NCBI GenBank assembly: GCA_035476635.1
Contig: DATILI010000089.1
Coordinates: 1-7,452, forward strand
Direction of reading: 5' to 3'
DNA: 7,452 bases
From: DATILI01 sp035476635
Lineage (GTDB): Bacteria > Pseudomonadota > Gammaproteobacteria > Burkholderiales > Burkholderiaceae_C
This document shows, piece by piece, positions 6,210 through 7,452 of this stretch. Position 1 is the first letter of the stretch; each line of letters starts with the position of its first letter. The notes below the pieces were generated by a model that was given only the letters and a program-made list of their open reading frames with translations, had not been told where the DNA came from and did not search any database. A program made the position numbers and the translations under genes.

Positions 6210-7022
6210 ATGACCAACGGACATAGCTTGAACCGGCTGCTGCTGACCGGCGCGGCCGGCGGCCTCGGCAAAGTGCTGCGCGAGAGCCTCAAACCCAGCA
6301 CCCATGTCTTGCGCGTTTCCGACATCTCGGACATGGCCCCGGCCGCCGCCAGCGAAGAAGTCGTGCCCTGCGACCTGGCGGACAAGCGCGCGGTCGACGC
6401 CCTGGTTGAGGGCTGCGACGCGATCGTTCACCTTGGCGGCGTTTCGGTGGAGCGTCCGTTCGAGGAAATCCTCGAAGCCAACATCAAGGGCGTCTTCCAT
6501 ATCTATGAAGGCGCGCGCCGCCACGGCGTGCGGCGCATTGTCTTCGCCAGCTCCAACCACGTGATCGGCTTTCACAAGCAGTCCGACCGCCTCGACGCCA
6601 GCGCCCAGCGCCGGCCCGATGGCTACTACGGCCTGTCCAAGTCATTCGGCGAAGACATGGCGCAGTTCTACTTCGACCGCTATGGCGTGCAGAGCGTGAG
6701 CATCCGCATCGGCTCCTCGTTCCCCGAGCCCGCCAACCGCCGCATGATGAGCACTTGGCTGAGCTACCGCGACCTGACCAGCTTGATCGAAAAGTCGCTG
6801 TTTACGCCCGATGTGAAGCACACCATCGTCTATGGCGTGTCGGCCAACCGCGACGTCTGGTGGGACAACAAGGCGGCGGCACATCTTGGCTTCACACCGC
6901 TGGACAGCTCCGAGATATTCCGTGACAAGGTCGAAGCCCAACCGCCGGTTGCGCAGACCGACCCCAACGCCATTTACCAGGGCGGCGCCTTCACCGCCCA
7001 AGGCCCGTTTGGCGACAACTGA
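6210..7022 (+). CDS. udh: Uronate dehydrogenase (NAD-dependent)
   Basis: This 270-residue extended short-chain dehydrogenase/NAD-epimerase-fold protein should oxidise galacturonate and glucuronate at C1 to the aldarolactone (EC 1.1.1.203) in the cytosol. The glycine-rich NAD site TGAAGGLGK is at 13-21, the adenine-ribose aspartate D38 in VSDIS, and the substrate loop FASSNHVIGFH at 112-122 with the catalytic serine. The Y140-xxx-K144 pair is in YYGLSK, followed by IRIGSSFPEP near 166-174. The C-terminal VSANRDVWWDN near 210-220 is typical of Udh from Agrobacterium and Pseudomonas, and length matches that family. The ATG at 6210 has AAGGA 4 nt upstream. The gene diverges from the FCD regulator over a spacer with a palindromic operator. 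The lactonase gene 364 bp downstream would hydrolyse its product, and kdgD and the semialdehyde dehydrogenase complete the route. Confidence 0.95.
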   Translation: MTNGHSLNRLLLTGAAGGLGKVLRESLKPSTHVLRVSDISDMAPAAASEEVVPCDLADKRAVDALVEGCDAIVHLGGVSVERPFEEILEANIKGVFHIYEGARRHGVRRIVFASSNHVIGFHKQSDRLDASAQRRPDGYYGLSKSFGEDMAQFYFDRYGVQSVSIRIGSSFPEPANRRMMSTWLSYRDLTSLIEKSLFTPDVKHTIVYGVSANRDVWWDNKAAAHLGFTPLDSSEIFRDKVEAQPPVAQTDPNAIYQGGAFTAQGPFGDN

Positions 7023-7110
7023 AATGAAACCTTTCCTTTCGATTCGTCGCGTTGCTGTGCGTGAAGTGCGTGGTTCAGGGTGCTGTTCAGGGCGCGACCA
7101 CGCCGACGGC

Positions 7111-7183
7111 GTGCTCTGCTCCGCGAATGTCCCCCGCTCGGCCTATGGCCGAAGCTCCTCCTTTATTTCGCTGCGCAAAGCAC
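7111..7183 (+). repeat. Left copy of a palindromic intergenic repeat
   Basis: The 56-bp core at 7119-7174 has two blocks that recur inverted on the right: 19 bp at 7119-7137 and 21 bp at 7154-7174. Between them is a 16-bp segment with its own hairpin (TCGGCC, loop TAT, GGCCGA, 7138-7152), absent from the right copy. Short outer ends GTGCTCTGC (7111-7119) and GCAAAGCAC (7175-7183) are inverted at 8 of 9 positions, suggesting the copy has its own stem-closing ends. I recall similar dispersed sequences in Comamonadaceae genomes but cannot search for them here. Confidence 0.75.
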
Positions 7184-7243
7184 ACCATCAACGTGATCGT
7201 TCAGAGCAGTGGTTGATCGGCGGCAAACCCGCAGCGTGCCCTC

Positions 7244-7337
7244 GTGCGCAGGGCACCGGGTGCTCCCAGCAGCGAAATAAAGGAGGAGCCGAAGGCGGGG
7301 GACATTCGCGGAGGGGAGTACCCGGTGTCCTGTGCAC
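7244..7337 (-). repeat. Right copy of the palindromic repeat, with 20-bp imperfect terminal inverted repeats
   Basis: The core at 7269-7313 holds the reverse complements of both blocks of the left copy: 21 bp at 7269-7289 and 19 bp at 7295-7313, separated by 5 bp. It is flanked by ends at 7244-7263 and 7318-7337 that are inverted at 17 of 20 positions, with all three mismatches being transitions. This gives a 94-bp unit. The ends differ from those of the left copy, so the two are diverged members or different subtypes of one family. No transposase is encoded. The core contains an AAGGAGG-like string with no start codon at a useful distance. Confidence 0.75.
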
Positions 7338-7386
7338 GCACCCCGAACGCGCGCAGGTGGTGCAAGCCACCATGGAAAACTAGGAC

Positions 7387-7452
7387 ATGAACCCCCAGGC
7401 CGAACTCCTGGTCGACGCGCGCAATGGCACGGGCGAGAGCCCGGTCTGGCAT
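7387..7452 (+). CDS. SMP-30/gluconolactonase/LRE-family lactonase, N-terminal fragment (runs off the right edge)
   Basis: The 22 visible codons read MNPQAELLVDARNGTGESPVWH. The pattern 'GE(S/G)PVW' about 16 residues from the start is the first blade of SMP-30-type beta-propeller lactonases, and E17 corresponds to a metal-ligand glutamate in that family. The start is bounded by an in-frame TAG at 7381-7383, so the ATG at 7387 is the first possible one. There is no strong Shine-Dalgarno sequence, only GGAAA about 10 nt upstream. By context it should hydrolyse the galactaro- or glucarolactone made by Udh to the free aldarate, which is inference. Its 5' region differs from the tight spacing of the other operon, because repeats separate it from udh. 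Confidence 0.78.
   Translation, partial: MNPQAELLVDARNGTGESPVWH

Larger units (their letters stand above)
7023..7386. other. Gene-free gap between udh and the lactonase gene, filled by inverted palindromic repeats
   Basis: No convincing gene is present in these 364 bases. A small perfect hairpin (CACGCC, loop GAC, GGCGTG) is at 7099-7113. Two inverted copies of a repeat occupy 7111-7183 and 7244-7337. A short GGTGG/CCACC inverted pair is at 7356-7371, just before the lactonase start. GTTCAGGG occurs twice, at 7073-7080 and 7085-7092. No stem is followed by a T-run, so none is a standard intrinsic terminator. The repeats may attenuate or stabilise an udh-lactonase transcript, or may be mobile elements inserted between the genes. 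Confidence 0.7.

Noticed and set aside
6169..6213. A 14-codon leader ORF whose TGA overlaps the udh ATG (ATGA)
   Set aside because: It has no ribosome binding site, and the likely udh transcription start lies within or after its ATG. The udh start has its own AAGGA.
6126..6575. A 150-residue N-terminal extension of the FCD regulator reading back into udh
   Set aside because: It is antisense to the conserved N-terminal half of udh and covers the operator. The regulator domains begin well after 6125.
7269..7313. A strong Shine-Dalgarno-like AAAGGAGGAG in the right repeat copy as a translation signal
   Set aside because: No start codon follows at a workable distance. The string belongs to the repeat core.
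7024..7383. A rightward open frame starting ATG one base after the udh stop (MKPFLSIRR...), 119 codons long
   Set aside because: Beyond the first few residues the translation is Cys/Arg/Gly-rich with no family features, and it runs through the palindromic repeats. It could be the stub of a gene interrupted by the repeats, but nothing supports this beyond the start position.
1..7452. CRISPR array, tRNA or rRNA genes, phage genes or transposase genes
   Set aside because: No regularly spaced repeats with spacers, no tRNA-like cloverleaf or rRNA sequence, and no mobile-element protein was seen on either strand.

Overview
The window is GC-rich, densely packed bacterial DNA. The protein families point to a betaproteobacterium of the order Burkholderiales: a lone Bug-type (TTT family) solute receptor next to catabolic genes, an FCD-domain GntR regulator and an oxidative uronate/aldarate pathway. 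A Comamonadaceae-like genome (Polaromonas, Variovorax or Rhodoferax type) is my best guess, partly because the repeat at 7119-7337 resembles dispersed repeats I associate with that family. That placement is recollection, not a search result.

The left end (1-1764) holds the start of a leftward AraC-family regulator, cut by the window edge. A short divergent spacer with a 10-bp-phased repeat separates it from a rightward gene for a fused substrate-binding/permease protein of a glycine betaine/choline-type (OpuB/OpuC/OsmF) ABC importer. No ATPase gene for this importer lies in the window. The gene ends tail-to-tail with the next operon, overlapping it by 16 bp.

The middle (1749-5249) is a leftward operon, in transcription order: a Bug/TctC-type periplasmic receptor, 5-dehydro-4-deoxyglucarate dehydratase (kdgD) and a 2,5-dioxovalerate (alpha-ketoglutarate semialdehyde) dehydrogenase. 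A good sigma70-type promoter precedes it, and its -10 box lies inside a 20-bp inverted repeat.

The right part (5289-7452) has a leftward GntR/FadR-type regulator gene divergent from rightward uronate dehydrogenase (udh). The 84-bp spacer between them carries a 13-bp palindrome whose two halves recur in the operon operator, so one regulator probably controls both. Downstream of udh is a 364-bp gene-free gap filled largely by two inverted copies of a palindromic repeat. Then comes the start of an SMP-30/gluconolactonase-type lactonase gene, cut by the right edge.

Taken together, 1749-7452 reads as an oxidative hexuronate pathway. Udh oxidises galacturonate or glucuronate to an aldarolactone. 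The lactonase opens it to galactarate or glucarate, and an aldarate dehydratase (not in the window) gives 5-dehydro-4-deoxyglucarate. KdgD then makes 2,5-dioxovalerate, and the dehydrogenase makes 2-oxoglutarate. The enzymes belong to known families. I found no clearly undescribed system; the least explained parts are the repeat structure at 7099-7337 and the paired, differently spaced operators.
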